Positions 16,150 to 25,547 of a DNA stretch of 64,000 nucleotides are shown here, piece by piece. The notes under the pieces are model-generated. The model was given only the letters and a program-made list of their open reading frames with translations. It was not told the DNA's origin and did no database searches. The position numbers and the translations under genes are program-made. Origin of the DNA: Aquipuribacter sp. SD81 (lineage in GTDB: Bacteria > Actinomycetota > Actinomycetes > Actinomycetales > JBBAYJ01); NCBI RefSeq assembly GCF_037153975.1, contig NZ_JBBAYJ010000012.1, positions 1-64,000 of the forward strand, in the 5' to 3' direction. The stretch's first letter is position 1, and every line of letters begins with the position of its first letter.

Positions 16150-17361
16150 GTGGGACGGCGTGGTGGGGCGGTGCTCGCCGTCACCGCCTGCGCCCTCGCG
16201 GTGGCCGTCGTGCTCGTCCGCCCCGGGACCGAGGTGGCACCGGACGAGCTCGCAGGACCCACGCCACCCTCGACGCCTCCCTCTCCCTCCTCCGCCCCGC
16301 CGGAGCCCACCGCGACCTACGAGCCGCTCACCCGCCCGCTCGAGCTCGGCGCGCTGACCCTGGCGGACATCGCCCCGACGACGTCCGGCGCCGGGCCCCT
16401 GGTCCTCGGCGCGCCGGAGGCGGCCCTCGCCGCCTCCGGCTGGACCACCGTCGCGGGCGAGGACGACGGCTGCCGCCGGGTGCGGGAGGCGGTCACGAGC
16501 ACGGGCGACGTGCTCACCGGCTGGGTGCGCGACGGTCGGCTCGTCTCGGTGCAGGTCACGGCCGGCGCCGCAGAGCTCGACCTCCCCCGGCTCGGCCTGG
16601 CGTTCGGGCGCCCGGTCGAGGAGGTGCGGAGTGCCGGCAGACTCGCGGTGAGCGGCAGTCCGGACGCGGAGGTCAAGACCGTCACCTCCCCGGTGGCCGA
16701 CGGCGTGGAGGCGCTGGCGAGCGACCTCGGCACGCCGGGGATCCGGTGGGTCGAGGTCCGGCTGCCCCCAGGCGGCGACTGCGTGCTGGACGGCCGGACG
16801 GCCGACGGGTCGCTGGGACCGGTCGAGCTCGATGCCCTGAGCCCGCCCGCCGGCCCGGAGGCCCAGGCCCCGGGCGAGGTGTCGGACGCGGTCGCCCGGC
16901 TCCAGCCGCTGCTCGGGGCCGCTCCCGGCGACGACGTCCTCACCGACGCCGGCTACCTGACGGCGTCCGACGCGGACCCCGGGTCGTGCACCCGGGTGGG
17001 GCTGGCGGGCGCCCGGCCGGGCGAAGCAGGAGCCACCTGGGTCGATGTCGCGGGCGGGGAGGTCGTGCGGGCGGGACTCACGCTCCTCGCCGGCCGCCCG
17101 GCGGCGGACCCGGGCCCGGTGCCCGGGCCGGTCCCCGGCTCACCGGGCGAGCGCACCCTCGTGCGCACCTCGACGCTGTCCGCGCTCTCGTCCGACGTCG
17201 ACGGGGGCGACCTCGCCGTCGAGACGGAGACCCGGCTCACCGCCTGGCTGCCGCCCGGCGTCGACGCCTTCGCCGCCACGTCCGCGCCGGTCGTGCGAGC
17301 GGTCGCCGTGGTGCGCGAGGGCGCCGGCGTCGTCCCGGGCTGCTCGTCCCTGCTGCCCTGA
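16150..17361 (+). CDS. Secreted or anchored actinobacterial protein, function unknown
   Basis: The 403-residue protein has an N-terminal signal/anchor helix (about 7-24) followed by a Pro/Ser/Thr-rich linker (about 35-60). The large extracytoplasmic region has several isolated cysteines (near 109, 216, 280 and 398) that could form disulfides. No domain is recognised. GTG 16150 follows GGGGAG. A second Pro/Gly-rich stretch at about 322-336 splits the extracytoplasmic part into two lobes. Confidence 0.7.
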   Translation: MGRRGGAVLAVTACALAVAVVLVRPGTEVAPDELAGPTPPSTPPSPSSAPPEPTATYEPLTRPLELGALTLADIAPTTSGAGPLVLGAPEAALAASGWTTVAGEDDGCRRVREAVTSTGDVLTGWVRDGRLVSVQVTAGAAELDLPRLGLAFGRPVEEVRSAGRLAVSGSPDAEVKTVTSPVADGVEALASDLGTPGIRWVEVRLPPGGDCVLDGRTADGSLGPVELDALSPPAGPEAQAPGEVSDAVARLQPLLGAAPGDDVLTDAGYLTASDADPGSCTRVGLAGARPGEAGATWVDVAGGEVVRAGLTLLAGRPAADPGPVPGPVPGSPGERTLVRTSTLSALSSDVDGGDLAVETETRLTAWLPPGVDAFAATSAPVVRAVAVVREGAGVVPGCSSLLP

Positions 17362-17436
17362 GCGGGCGACGGACGCCCGGCCGGCGATCGCGGCCCGCAC
17401 GCACCCACCGGGTGCACCTCGTGGCACCGTGTCCCC

Positions 17437-18249
17437 GTGACGACGACCCGCCTCGTCTGCGTGGGCGACTCCTTCACCGAGGGCATGTCCGACGTGCTCC
17501 GCCCGGACGGGCACCACACGGGCTGGGCGGACCGGGTCGCGGTCGCCCTCGCCGTGCACGAGCGCCGCCGCGCCGGCGGCACGGTCGAGTACGCGAACCT
17601 CGCCGTGCGGGGCAAGCTGCTCGACCAGGTGCTCGTCGAGCAGCTGCCCGCCGCGCTCGACCTCGACCCGACCGTCCTCACCTTCCACGCCGGGCCGAAC
17701 GACGTGCTGCGCCGCGGCACGGATCTGCCCGACCTCGCCCGGCGCTACGAGAGCGCGGTCGCCCGCGCGGCCGGCGCGGTGAGCCGGCTCGTGCTCTTCA
17801 CCGCGATCGGCCGGGCCGGTGGCAGCGGCCGCCTCGCGGACTGGCTCGCCGACCGCTTCGCGCGCTTCAACGACACCGTGCGCGCCGTCGCCGACCGGCA
17901 CGGCGCGACCCTCGTCGACATGGGGCGCGTGCCGACGCTCACCGACATCCGCATGTGGCACGTGGACCGGCTGCACCTCAACGCCGGCGGCCACACGCGC
18001 GTCGCCGCCGGGGTGCTCGAGCAGCTCGGCGTCACCGACGAGGACCTCCTCGGCGGCCCGCCCGGCTGGTGGACCGAGCCGCTGCCGCCCGCGACGCTCG
18101 TGCCGCGCCACCAGCAGGTCGCCACCGACGTGCGGTGGGCGCGCGAGCACCTGGCCCCGTGGGTGGGCCGCCGGCTCCGCGGTGTGTCCAGCGGCGACGG
18201 CCGCGTCCCGAAGGACGCCCGGCCGCGGGTCGTCGAGGTGCCGTCCTAG
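17437..18249 (+). CDS. SGNH/GDSL hydrolase
   Basis: The 270-residue esterase or lipase-like enzyme has block I GDSFTEG with nucleophile Ser12, an early Gly (NLAVRGK), block III GPND near 88, and block V DRLHLN supplying the catalytic Asp and His. No signal peptide is seen, so it is probably cytoplasmic. The substrate is unknown. The start is GTG 17437, with no strong ribosome site. The C-terminal 50 residues are basic and Trp-rich and extend beyond the catalytic fold. Confidence 0.9.
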   Translation: MTTTRLVCVGDSFTEGMSDVLRPDGHHTGWADRVAVALAVHERRRAGGTVEYANLAVRGKLLDQVLVEQLPAALDLDPTVLTFHAGPNDVLRRGTDLPDLARRYESAVARAAGAVSRLVLFTAIGRAGGSGRLADWLADRFARFNDTVRAVADRHGATLVDMGRVPTLTDIRMWHVDRLHLNAGGHTRVAAGVLEQLGVTDEDLLGGPPGWWTEPLPPATLVPRHQQVATDVRWAREHLAPWVGRRLRGVSSGDGRVPKDARPRVVEVPS

Positions 18250-18286
18250 GGGACGAACCGGGCGCCGTCCGGCGTTGTACCCGTCG

Positions 18287-19399
18287 ATGACGAGCCTCCC
18301 GACCGAGCCCGCCGCCCAGCCGCAGCGCGCCGAGCGTGCCCGCCGGCCGCTGCTCGACGTCCGCCGCATCTACCTCGAGCCGGAGGCGGCGGAGCTGCCG
18401 CGCGGGCAGGAGGTGCTCGCCCGCTGGCCCGACGCCGAGCGCGTCGAGGTCGCGAGCCACTGGCGCATCCCCGAGCTGGCGGGCGACGAGGCGAACGTGC
18501 GCCGCTGGGTGCGCATCAAGACCGAGGCACTCGTCCTCGGGGTCAAGAAGTCCCTGACGGCGCGGCGCAACGGCCGCTCGAGCGACTGGGTCGCCCCGTC
18601 GACGGCGAACGGCTGCGCCATGGCGTGCGCGTACTGCTACGTGCCGCGGCGCAAGGGCTACAGCAACCCCGTCACCGTGTTCGCCAACATCGACCAGATC
18701 ACCGGCTACCTCGCCCGCCACGTGGCCCGGCAGGGCACCAAGCCGGAGCCGGACCAGGTCGACCCCCACGCGTGGGTGTACGACATCGGCGAGAACAGCG
18801 ACTGCTCGGTCGACGCGCGCCTGTCGGACAACGTCCGCGACCTCGTCGACCTGTTCCGGGGCCTGCCGACGGCCAAGGCCTCGTTCGCGACCAAGCACGT
18901 CAACCGGGACCTGCTCGACTGGGACCCGCAGGGCCGCACACGGGTCCGTCTCAGCCTCATGCCCGAGGACGTGTCACGGCTCCTCGACGTGCGCACCGAC
19001 CCGGTCGCCGACCGGCTCGCCGCGGTCGACGACTTCGTCGGGGCCGGGTACGAGGTCCACGTCAACCTCTCCCCCGTCGTCGTGCAGGACGGGTGGCTGC
19101 AGGCGTGGGACGGGCTGCTGCAGCAGCTCGACGACACCACGGGTCCTGCGTTCAAGGCGCAGGCCGCCGCCGAGGTGATCATGCTGACCCACAACGCGGG
19201 CCTGCACGAGGTCAACCTCGGCTGGCACCCGAAGGCCGAGGACGTGCTGTGGCGCCCGGACCTGCAGGAGACGAAGCGGTCGCAGACCGGCGGGGCCAAC
19301 GTGCGGTACCGGACCGGGGACAAGGGCCGCTACGTCCGACAGCTGCTCGACCTCGTCGAGCGCCGCACGCCGTGGCTGCGCGTGCGCTACGCGTTCTGA
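18287..19399 (+). CDS. Spore photoproduct lyase family radical SAM protein
   Basis: The 370-residue protein carries a radical-SAM cluster motif C-x3-C-x2-C (Cys110, Cys114, Cys117: CAMACAYCY) in the setting WVAPSTANGC, typical of the SPL-like family found in actinomycetes. True SPL repairs the thymine spore photoproduct using a 4Fe-4S cluster and SAM, and this relative may act on UV-damaged DNA. It lacks an obvious Shine-Dalgarno before ATG 18287. It is convergent with the kinase gene. Confidence 0.85.
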   Translation: MTSLPTEPAAQPQRAERARRPLLDVRRIYLEPEAAELPRGQEVLARWPDAERVEVASHWRIPELAGDEANVRRWVRIKTEALVLGVKKSLTARRNGRSSDWVAPSTANGCAMACAYCYVPRRKGYSNPVTVFANIDQITGYLARHVARQGTKPEPDQVDPHAWVYDIGENSDCSVDARLSDNVRDLVDLFRGLPTAKASFATKHVNRDLLDWDPQGRTRVRLSLMPEDVSRLLDVRTDPVADRLAAVDDFVGAGYEVHVNLSPVVVQDGWLQAWDGLLQQLDDTTGPAFKAQAAAEVIMLTHNAGLHEVNLGWHPKAEDVLWRPDLQETKRSQTGGANVRYRTGDKGRYVRQLLDLVERRTPWLRVRYAF

Positions 19400-19407
19400 G
19401 CCGGGGC

Positions 19408-21243
19408 TCAGGCCTGCTGCGTGACGACGAGCAGGGCCGCGACCACGACGAGCCCGCCCAGCCCCGCCGCCACGAACCGCCCGTTGCGGTGACGCAGCGC
19501 CGGCTCCGTCATCGCCCGTGAGCCCTGCCGCACGGCGCGACCGCCCGGCCCCCACCACGCGACGAGGCCTGTGAGCACCGCGGCCACCGACAGCACGAGC
19601 GGCTCGGTGAGGGTCGCCCGCACCGCGTCGAGGTTCGACCACGGCACGCCGCGGGCCTCCAGCAGCAGCGCACCGGCCAGCAGCAGCGCCGGGGACAGCG
19701 CGAGCACGCCGAGCACCACGTAGCCGACGCTCGTGAGCAGCGCGCCGACGACACGGAACGGGTAGGCGAACACCTGCCCGGTCCACGTGCCGGCCCCGAC
19801 CCGGCCGTCCCGCACGCGCACGCGGGCGACGGCGATGCGGGACCACTGCACGGCGCGGGCCAGGCCGGCCCACGCCAGCGTGACGACCGCCGCCCCGAGC
19901 GGGCTCACCGCCGCGACGGCGACGAGCACCGCCCCCGCGACCAGGGCAAGGAGGGGACGGCGCGGCAGGTCCGGCACCGGGGCGCCCCAGCGCTGCTGGG
20001 GCTGCACGCTAGCGGGCGGCGCCGGCAGGGCGGGTGGACCCCCGTCCCCCGACGGCGCCGGGGAGCCCGGACCCACCGGCCCGACCGGCGCGGGGGGCCC
20101 CGCCTGACGTGCGGGCCCGGTGGCGGACGTCGGGACGTACGCGACGCCCGGCAGCGGCGCCGTCGTGTCCGGGGCCGGGACGGGCCGCGACGGGGCCGCC
20201 GTCCGGGGCGCCGCGCCCGCCGGTTGCGCTGCGGCCGGGGTGACCGCGGTACGACGCGGCGGCCGGGCCGGGGGCGGGCGCTCCACGACCCGGGTCTCGG
20301 GTGCGTCGGGTGGCACGGTCGGCAGCGACGCGGTCGCGACGTCGACCCGGGTGAGCGGGCGGGTCAGCGGCGCCCCGGGTCCGCGGCCCCCGCCCGGGAC
20401 GACCGGCGCGGCGGCGCCCGTCCCCGGCGGTACGAGGCGCGGCCGGCGTCCCGTCAGCCGGGCGACGGCGTCGGCGAGGTCGTCCGGTCCCGGTCGGGCC
20501 GCCGGGTCGGGGCGCAGCGCGGCCGCGAGCAGGCGCGCCAGCGGCTCCGGCACGCCGTCGAGGTCGGCGCTGCCGCGGCGGACGCGGTCGAAGACGGCCT
20601 CCATGGGGCCACCCCGGAACGGCGCGCGACCGGTGGCGGCGAAGGCGACGACCGCCCCCCAGCCCCACCAGTCGGCGGCCTCGCCCACGTCGGTGCCCTC
20701 CAGCACCTCCGGCGCGAGGTAGCCGGGCGTGCCGACCATGAGGCCGGTCGACGTCAGCTGCGCGTCGTCGGCGGCCCGGGCGATGCCGAAGTCGATGAGC
20801 ACCGGCGCGCCGTCGAGGAGCAGCACGTTGCCGGGCTTGAGGTCGCGGTGGACGACGCCGACCGCGTGCACCGCCGACAGCGCCTCCACGAGCCCGACCA
20901 TGAGCTCGTCGAGGGCCGGACGGCGCAGCGGACCGCGCGAGCGCACGACGGCGTCGAGCGCGTCGCCGGGCACGAAGCGCATGACGACGTACGGCAGGTC
21001 GGCGTCGAAGTCGGCGTCGAGCACCTCCGCGACCCGGGGGTGGCGCACCTTGGACAGCGTGCGCACCTCGCGCGCGAGCCGCTCGCGGGTCTGCGGGTCC
21101 GTCGCCACGTGGGGGCGCACGACCTTGACCGCGACCGCACGCTCGTCGGGGTCCATCGCGAGGTGCACGACGCCCATGCCGCCCTCGCCGATGACGCGGA
21201 GCAGGCGGTACGGACCGAGGCTCTGCCCCGGGCCCACGCTCAC
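19408..21243 (-). CDS. Ser/Thr protein kinase with C-terminal multi-pass membrane domain
   Basis: The 611-residue protein has a PknB-like kinase domain (about 10-270): GEGGMG loop, catalytic Lys40, HRDLKPGN near 132-139, DFG at 151-153 and APE near 172. A Pro/Ala/Thr-rich linker of about 165 residues follows, then a C-terminal part with about five to six hydrophobic helices (from about 435). Unlike PknB it has no PASTA repeats or single anchor, so the membrane domain itself may sense or be a target. GTG 21243 or GTG 21237 are both possible starts; the latter has a better spaced GGTGAGG. Confidence 0.88.
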   Translation of the reverse strand: MSVGPGQSLGPYRLLRVIGEGGMGVVHLAMDPDERAVAVKVVRPHVATDPQTRERLAREVRTLSKVRHPRVAEVLDADFDADLPYVVMRFVPGDALDAVVRSRGPLRRPALDELMVGLVEALSAVHAVGVVHRDLKPGNVLLLDGAPVLIDFGIARAADDAQLTSTGLMVGTPGYLAPEVLEGTDVGEAADWWGWGAVVAFAATGRAPFRGGPMEAVFDRVRRGSADLDGVPEPLARLLAAALRPDPAARPGPDDLADAVARLTGRRPRLVPPGTGAAAPVVPGGGRGPGAPLTRPLTRVDVATASLPTVPPDAPETRVVERPPPARPPRRTAVTPAAAQPAGAAPRTAAPSRPVPAPDTTAPLPGVAYVPTSATGPARQAGPPAPVGPVGPGSPAPSGDGGPPALPAPPASVQPQQRWGAPVPDLPRRPLLALVAGAVLVAVAAVSPLGAAVVTLAWAGLARAVQWSRIAVARVRVRDGRVGAGTWTGQVFAYPFRVVGALLTSVGYVVLGVLALSPALLLAGALLLEARGVPWSNLDAVRATLTEPLVLSVAAVLTGLVAWWGPGGRAVRQGSRAMTEPALRHRNGRFVAAGLGGLVVVAALLVVTQQA

Positions 21244-21329
21244 CTCACCCGCTCCCCGCTCACCCCTCCACGGTAGAGCGTGGGCCCCGGCTCGGCCGCC
21301 GCGCTCGCGCGCGGGCTAGCGTCGGGACC

Positions 21330-22094
21330 GTGCCCGACGCCCTCACCTGCCGCGCGCTGACGAAGCGCTTCGGCGCGACGCTGGCGGTCGACGCGCTCGA
21401 CCTCGTCGTTCCGACGGGGTCGATGTTCGGCCTCGTCGGGCCGAACGGGGCCGGCAAGACGACGACGCTGTCGATGGCGACGGGCCTGCTGCGCCCGGAC
21501 GGCGGGCAGGTGCTCGTGGACGGCGGCGACGTGTGGGCGGACCTGCGCCGGGCGCACCGGCTGCTCGGCGTGCTGCCGGACGGCCTGCCGACGCTGGACC
21601 GCCTGAGCGGGCCGGAGCTCGTCGAGCACACCGCCCGCCTGCACGGCCTGCCGCGGGCGGTCGCCGCCTCGCGCGCCGCGGACCTGCTCGACGTGCTCGA
21701 CCTCGCGACGGCCGGGCGCACGCTCGTCGTCGACTACTCCGCCGGCATGCGGAAGAAGGTCGGGCTCGCGTGCGCGCTCGTCCACGCCCCGCGGGTGCTC
21801 GTGCTCGACGAGCCGTTCGAGGCCGTCGACCCGGTGTCGGCGACGACCATCCGCGAGCTGCTCCGGCGCTTCGCCGCCGACGGCGGCACCGTCGTCGTCA
21901 GCAGCCACGTCATGGCGCTCGTCGAGCAGCTGTGCGACCACGTCGGCGTCATCGTGTCCGGCCGGGTGGTCGCCGCCGGGACCGTCGCGGAGGTCCGGGG
22001 CGGCGGGAGCCTCGAGGAGCGCTTCGTCGCGCTGTCCGGGGGCACGCGCGGCATCGGGGAGGGGCTCACGTGGTTGGCGTCCTCGTCGGACTGA
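21330..22094 (+). CDS. ABC transporter ATP-binding protein (ABC-2 exporter type)
   Basis: The 254-residue ATPase has Walker A GPNGAGKTT, signature YSAGMRKKV, Walker B VLVLDEPFEAVDP and switch His in SSHVM. The order and the DALTCRALTKRFG opening fit CcmA/DRA-type exporters. It energises the permease encoded immediately downstream, whose GTG start overlaps this gene by 25 bp. The substrate is not predictable. GTG 21330 has no strong ribosome site, and the gene is divergent from the kinase. Confidence 0.92.
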   Translation: MPDALTCRALTKRFGATLAVDALDLVVPTGSMFGLVGPNGAGKTTTLSMATGLLRPDGGQVLVDGGDVWADLRRAHRLLGVLPDGLPTLDRLSGPELVEHTARLHGLPRAVAASRAADLLDVLDLATAGRTLVVDYSAGMRKKVGLACALVHAPRVLVLDEPFEAVDPVSATTIRELLRRFAADGGTVVVSSHVMALVEQLCDHVGVIVSGRVVAAGTVAEVRGGGSLEERFVALSGGTRGIGEGLTWLASSSD

Positions 22095-23683
22095 GGTGGC
22101 GGCTGCTGCGCAACCAGCTGCGGGGCGGCACCGAGCAGGTGCTCCTCCTCGTGCTCGGCAGCATCGTCGCGCTGTCGGTGCTCGTCGTCGCCGTGGGCTC
22201 GCTCGTGGCCCTCCGCTTCGCCCCCGTCGACCTGGCCGCGGCCGCCGTCGTCGCCTTCGGCTCCCTCGTGGTGGTCGCGTGGGTCCTGCTGCCGCTGCTC
22301 ATGAGCACCGACGACGTCATGAGCGACCCCGTCCGCTTCGCGCTGCTGCCCGTGCGGCCGCGCACCCTGGCGGCCGGCCTGCTGGCCGGCTCGGCGGTGA
22401 CGCCGTTCGCGGTCGCCACCGCGCTCGCCTCCCTCGCCCTCGTCGTCACCTTCGGCCGCGGTCCGGTGACGGTCGTGGCGGCCCTGCTCGCGGCGGCGCT
22501 CGGCACCGCGACGTGCCTGCTGGCCTCCCGCGCGACGCTGACCGCCGCGGCCTCGCTGGTGTCCGGTCGTCGCGGGCGGGAGGCGACCATCGCCGTCGGC
22601 GTGGTCGTGCTGTCCCTCTTCGGCTTCACCGGACCGCTGCTCGCCGCGCTCGGCCAGCAGCTGCGCACGGGCGCGGTGGACGCCCTCGTCGAGGTGCTGG
22701 CGTGGAGCCCGCTCGGCGCGGCGTGGTCGCTCCCCGGCACGGCGGCGCAGGAACGGTGGGCCGTGCTCGCCGGCCGCGGCGTGGTCGTCCTGCTGACGCT
22801 GGCGGTGCTGTGGTGGGTGTACGAGCGGGCGCTGGTCGCCCGGCTCCGCCCGAGCGGCTCGGGGCGCCGGGGCCGCCTGTCCCGCCCGGGGCGGTCCGCC
22901 CCCGGGCCCGTCGGCGCCGAGCGCGCGAGCGCGTCCCCGGGCCCGCTCGCGCGCCTGGTCCCGGACCGGCCCGTCGGGGCGCTGCTCGAGCGCAGCCTGC
23001 GCTACTGGCGGCGCGACACCCGCTACGCGGTGTCGGTCGTCGCGCTGCCCGTCATCGTCCTGCTGCTGCTGTCGCTGCCGCGGCTCACCGAGGCACCCTC
23101 GGCCTTCGCCCTCGGCGCCGGCCCCCTCGTCGGGCTGCTGCTCGGCTTCACCATGCTCAACGAGCTGGCCTTCGACGGCGGGGCGCTGTGGGTGAGCCTG
23201 AGCGCGGGGGTGCGGGGCCGGGACGACCGCACCGCCCGCTCCCTCGGGATGCTCGTGTGGGGCGCCCCGCTGACCCTGGCGGTCGCGGTCGCCGGGGCGG
23301 TCATGGGCGGGCGCCCCGGGCTCGCGCCGGCGCTCGCCGGCGCCTCGCTCGCCGTGCTGCTCGTGGGGACGGCCGTCGCCGCGGTGTCGTCGGTGGTCTA
23401 CCCGTTCCCGGTGCCGCCGGCGGGCTCGAACCCGTTCTCCGGCAGCAACGGCGGCGGCGTCGCGGCGCTCGTGCAGCAGGGCGTGAGCGGTCTGGTGCTG
23501 CTGCCGCTGCTGGTGCTGCCGGCTGCGCTGCTGGTCGGGGCGTGGTTCGTGCCGGCGCTCGGCTGGGTCCTCGCGGTAGCGGGCCCGGCCTACGGCGCCG
23601 GGCTGCTCGCGCTCGGCGTGCACCTCGGCGCCCGGGTCTACGACCGCCGGGGCCCCGACCTGCTGGCCCGGCTCCGCCGCTGA
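22070..23683 (+). CDS. ABC-2 type transporter permease
   Basis: The 537-residue protein has about twelve hydrophobic segments and a central cytoplasmic Arg/Pro-rich region (about 255-305). It is larger than the usual 250-residue ABC-2 permease, so it looks like two permease halves in one chain. GTG 22070 follows GGGGAGGGG inside the ATPase gene, indicating coupled translation. The partner is the ATPase at 21330. The substrate is unknown. Confidence 0.85.
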   Translation: MVGVLVGLRWRLLRNQLRGGTEQVLLLVLGSIVALSVLVVAVGSLVALRFAPVDLAAAAVVAFGSLVVVAWVLLPLLMSTDDVMSDPVRFALLPVRPRTLAAGLLAGSAVTPFAVATALASLALVVTFGRGPVTVVAALLAAALGTATCLLASRATLTAAASLVSGRRGREATIAVGVVVLSLFGFTGPLLAALGQQLRTGAVDALVEVLAWSPLGAAWSLPGTAAQERWAVLAGRGVVVLLTLAVLWWVYERALVARLRPSGSGRRGRLSRPGRSAPGPVGAERASASPGPLARLVPDRPVGALLERSLRYWRRDTRYAVSVVALPVIVLLLLSLPRLTEAPSAFALGAGPLVGLLLGFTMLNELAFDGGALWVSLSAGVRGRDDRTARSLGMLVWGAPLTLAVAVAGAVMGGRPGLAPALAGASLAVLLVGTAVAAVSSVVYPFPVPPAGSNPFSGSNGGGVAALVQQGVSGLVLLPLLVLPAALLVGAWFVPALGWVLAVAGPAYGAGLLALGVHLGARVYDRRGPDLLARLRR

Positions 23684-23693
23684 GCGGCGTGCC

Positions 23694-24179
23694 TCAGCCG
23701 ACCGGCGCGCCGTCGGCCGCCGCCCGCATCGCCGCGACGTCCAGGCGGGTCATGCCGAGCATGGCCTCGGTCGCGCGCCGGGCCCGCTCCGGGTCCGCGT
23801 CGGCCATGAGGGCGACGGCCTCCTTCGGCACGACCTGCCACGACAGGCCGAAGCGGTCCTTGAGCCAGCCGCACGGGCCCTCCTCGCCTCCCTCGGACAG
23901 CCGGTCCCAGTAGTGGTCGGCCTCCGCCTGGTCCTCGCACATGACCTGGAAGCTGACGGCCTCGGAGAACGTGAACTGCGGGCCCCCGTTGAGGCCGGTG
24001 TACGGCTGCCCGTCGAGCGTGAACTCGACGACCATGACGTAGCCCGCGGGACCGCTCGGGGTGTCGGCGGGTGCGCGCTGGACGCTCGTCACCTCGGAGT
24101 TGGGGAAGATCGAGACGTAGTGGGCGGCGGCGGCCTCCGCCTGGCCGTCGAACCACAGGCACGGCACGGTCCTGGGCAT
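23694..24179 (-). CDS. VOC-family protein, PhnB/DUF-type glyoxalase fold
   Basis: The 161-residue protein opens CLWFDGQAEAAAAHYVSIFPNSEV and includes GLNGGPQFTFSEAVSFQV and EGGEEGPCGWLKDRFGLSWQVVP. These are hallmarks of the PhnB-like VOC family, often misannotated as 3-demethylubiquinone methyltransferase. The function is unknown and no metal set is confirmed. ATG 24179 follows AGGAGGA. It is convergent with the ABC-2 permease (10 bp apart) and lies downstream of a palindrome-rich control region. Confidence 0.88.
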   Translation of the reverse strand: MPRTVPCLWFDGQAEAAAAHYVSIFPNSEVTSVQRAPADTPSGPAGYVMVVEFTLDGQPYTGLNGGPQFTFSEAVSFQVMCEDQAEADHYWDRLSEGGEEGPCGWLKDRFGLSWQVVPKEAVALMADADPERARRATEAMLGMTRLDVAAMRAAADGAPVG

Positions 24180-24515
24180 CTGTTCCTCCTGGGTCGTCGC
24201 TCGGCGCCGCCGGTCGGCGCCTGGCACCCGTGAGACCGCGGTCGACCGCCGGAGTCATCGGCGGGCCGTCGCCCCTCGTGCCGCCGCTCGGTGCGACGCA
24301 CCTCCCCGCCCCCGGAGCGGCTCCGCGACAGGTCGTGCACGACCACCTGGAGGAGAGGTCGGCACGGAACGAGTCGTGCACGACCGTGTAGCGGACGACC
24401 GTGTCGCGCACGACACGGTCGTGTGCGACACACAGCGGACCGCACCCGTCCCAGAACCCGTCGCGCACGACACGGTCGTGCACGACCGACGCACGCGACC
24501 CCGACCGCGCGCTCC
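24180..24515. repeat. Gene-free interval holding a palindrome cluster (24331-24488)
   Basis: Three perfect palindromes share the core GTCGTGCACGAC: 14 bp at 24331-24344, 12 bp at 24373-24384 and 16 bp at 24473-24488. A 21-bp sequence (GTCGCGCACGACACG then GTCGTG) occurs identically at 24403-24423 and 24460-24480. The cluster lies upstream of the VOC gene and just past the end of the peptide ABC operon, both on the minus strand. It could be multiple binding sites for one regulator, or a folded terminator region. Confidence 0.75.
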
Positions 24516-25547
24516 TCAGTCGCGGACCAGCGACCGGTCGTCGGCGTCCTCGACCGGCGTGCCCTCGCGGCCGTGCAGCAGGCACGCGGCGGCGTGGTCC
24601 GGCCCGACCGTCATGAGGACCGGGTCGATTGTCGGGCACGCGTCGAAGGCCTCGGGGCAGCGCGTGCGGAACCTGCACCCGCTCGGCACGGCGGTCGGGC
24701 TCGGCACGTCGCCGGTGAGCAGGACCGGCTCGCGCCGCCGCTCGGCGGCCGGGTCGGGGCGAGGGACCGACGACAGCAGCGCGCGCGTGTACGGGTGCTG
24801 CGGGTCGCTCACGACCTCGTGGGCGGGGCCGACCTCGACCACGCGACCGAGGTACATGACGGCGATCCGGTCGCTGACGTGCCGCACCGCGGCGAGGTCG
24901 TGGCTGACGAACAGCAGGGTGAGGCCGAGGTCGCGCTGCAGCCGCCGCAACAGGTTCATGACCTGCGCCTGGATCGACACGTCGAGGCTCGCGACGGCCT
25001 CGTCGGCGACGATGAGGTCCGGCTCGCCGGCGAGCGCGCGGGCGATGCCGACCCGCTGCCGCTGCCCGCCGGAGAACTCGTGCGGGAAGCGGTCGGCGGC
25101 CGCCGCGGGGATGCCGACCATCTCCAGCAGCTCCTCGACCCGGCGGCGGCGGTCCCGCGCCCCGCCGTGAAGGCCGTGCACGACGAGCGGCTCCTCGACG
25201 GCGTCGGCGATGCTGTGCCGCGGGTCGAGGCTCGCGTACGGGTCCTGGAAGACCATGACGGCGCGGCGGCGCATCTCCCGCAGCCGGCGCCGGGGCAGGC
25301 CGGTGACCTCGGTGCCGTCGATGACGACCGTGCCGCCCGTGGGCTCCACGAGCCGCAGCACGGCGTTGCCGAGCGTCGACTTGCCGCACCCGGACTCCCC
25401 CACGAGGCCGAGGGTCTCCCCGCGGCGGATGTCGAGGTCCACGCCGTCGACGGCCCGGACCGGCCGCTTCGCCGGACCGAAGTGGACCTCGAGCCCGCGG
25501 ACGCTGACGAGCGCGTCGTCGACCGTCCCGGCCACCTGCTCAGCCAC
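24516..25547 (-). CDS. Peptide-type ABC importer ATPase (OppF/DppF)
   Basis: The 343-residue ATPase has Walker [10 protein letters not shown], signature FSGGQRQRV and Walker [14 protein letters not shown]. The C-terminal oligopeptide-transporter extension is present, with [20 protein letters not shown] supplying the cysteines typical of OppD/F (possible Fe-S ligands). It is the last gene of a five-gene importer operon, pairing with OppD to power dipeptide, oligopeptide or similar solute uptake. GTG 25547 lies inside the end of the preceding ATPase gene, giving 8 bp overlap. Confidence 0.93.
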   Translation of the reverse strand: MAEQVAGTVDDALVSVRGLEVHFGPAKRPVRAVDGVDLDIRRGETLGLVGESGCGKSTLGNAVLRLVEPTGGTVVIDGTEVTGLPRRRLREMRRRAVMVFQDPYASLDPRHSIADAVEEPLVVHGLHGGARDRRRRVEELLEMVGIPAAAADRFPHEFSGGQRQRVGIARALAGEPDLIVADEAVASLDVSIQAQVMNLLRRLQRDLGLTLLFVSHDLAAVRHVSDRIAVMYLGRVVEVGPAHEVVSDPQHPYTRALLSSVPRPDPAAERRREPVLLTGDVPSPTAVPSGCRFRTRCPEAFDACPTIDPVLMTVGPDHAAACLLHGREGTPVEDADDRSLVRD

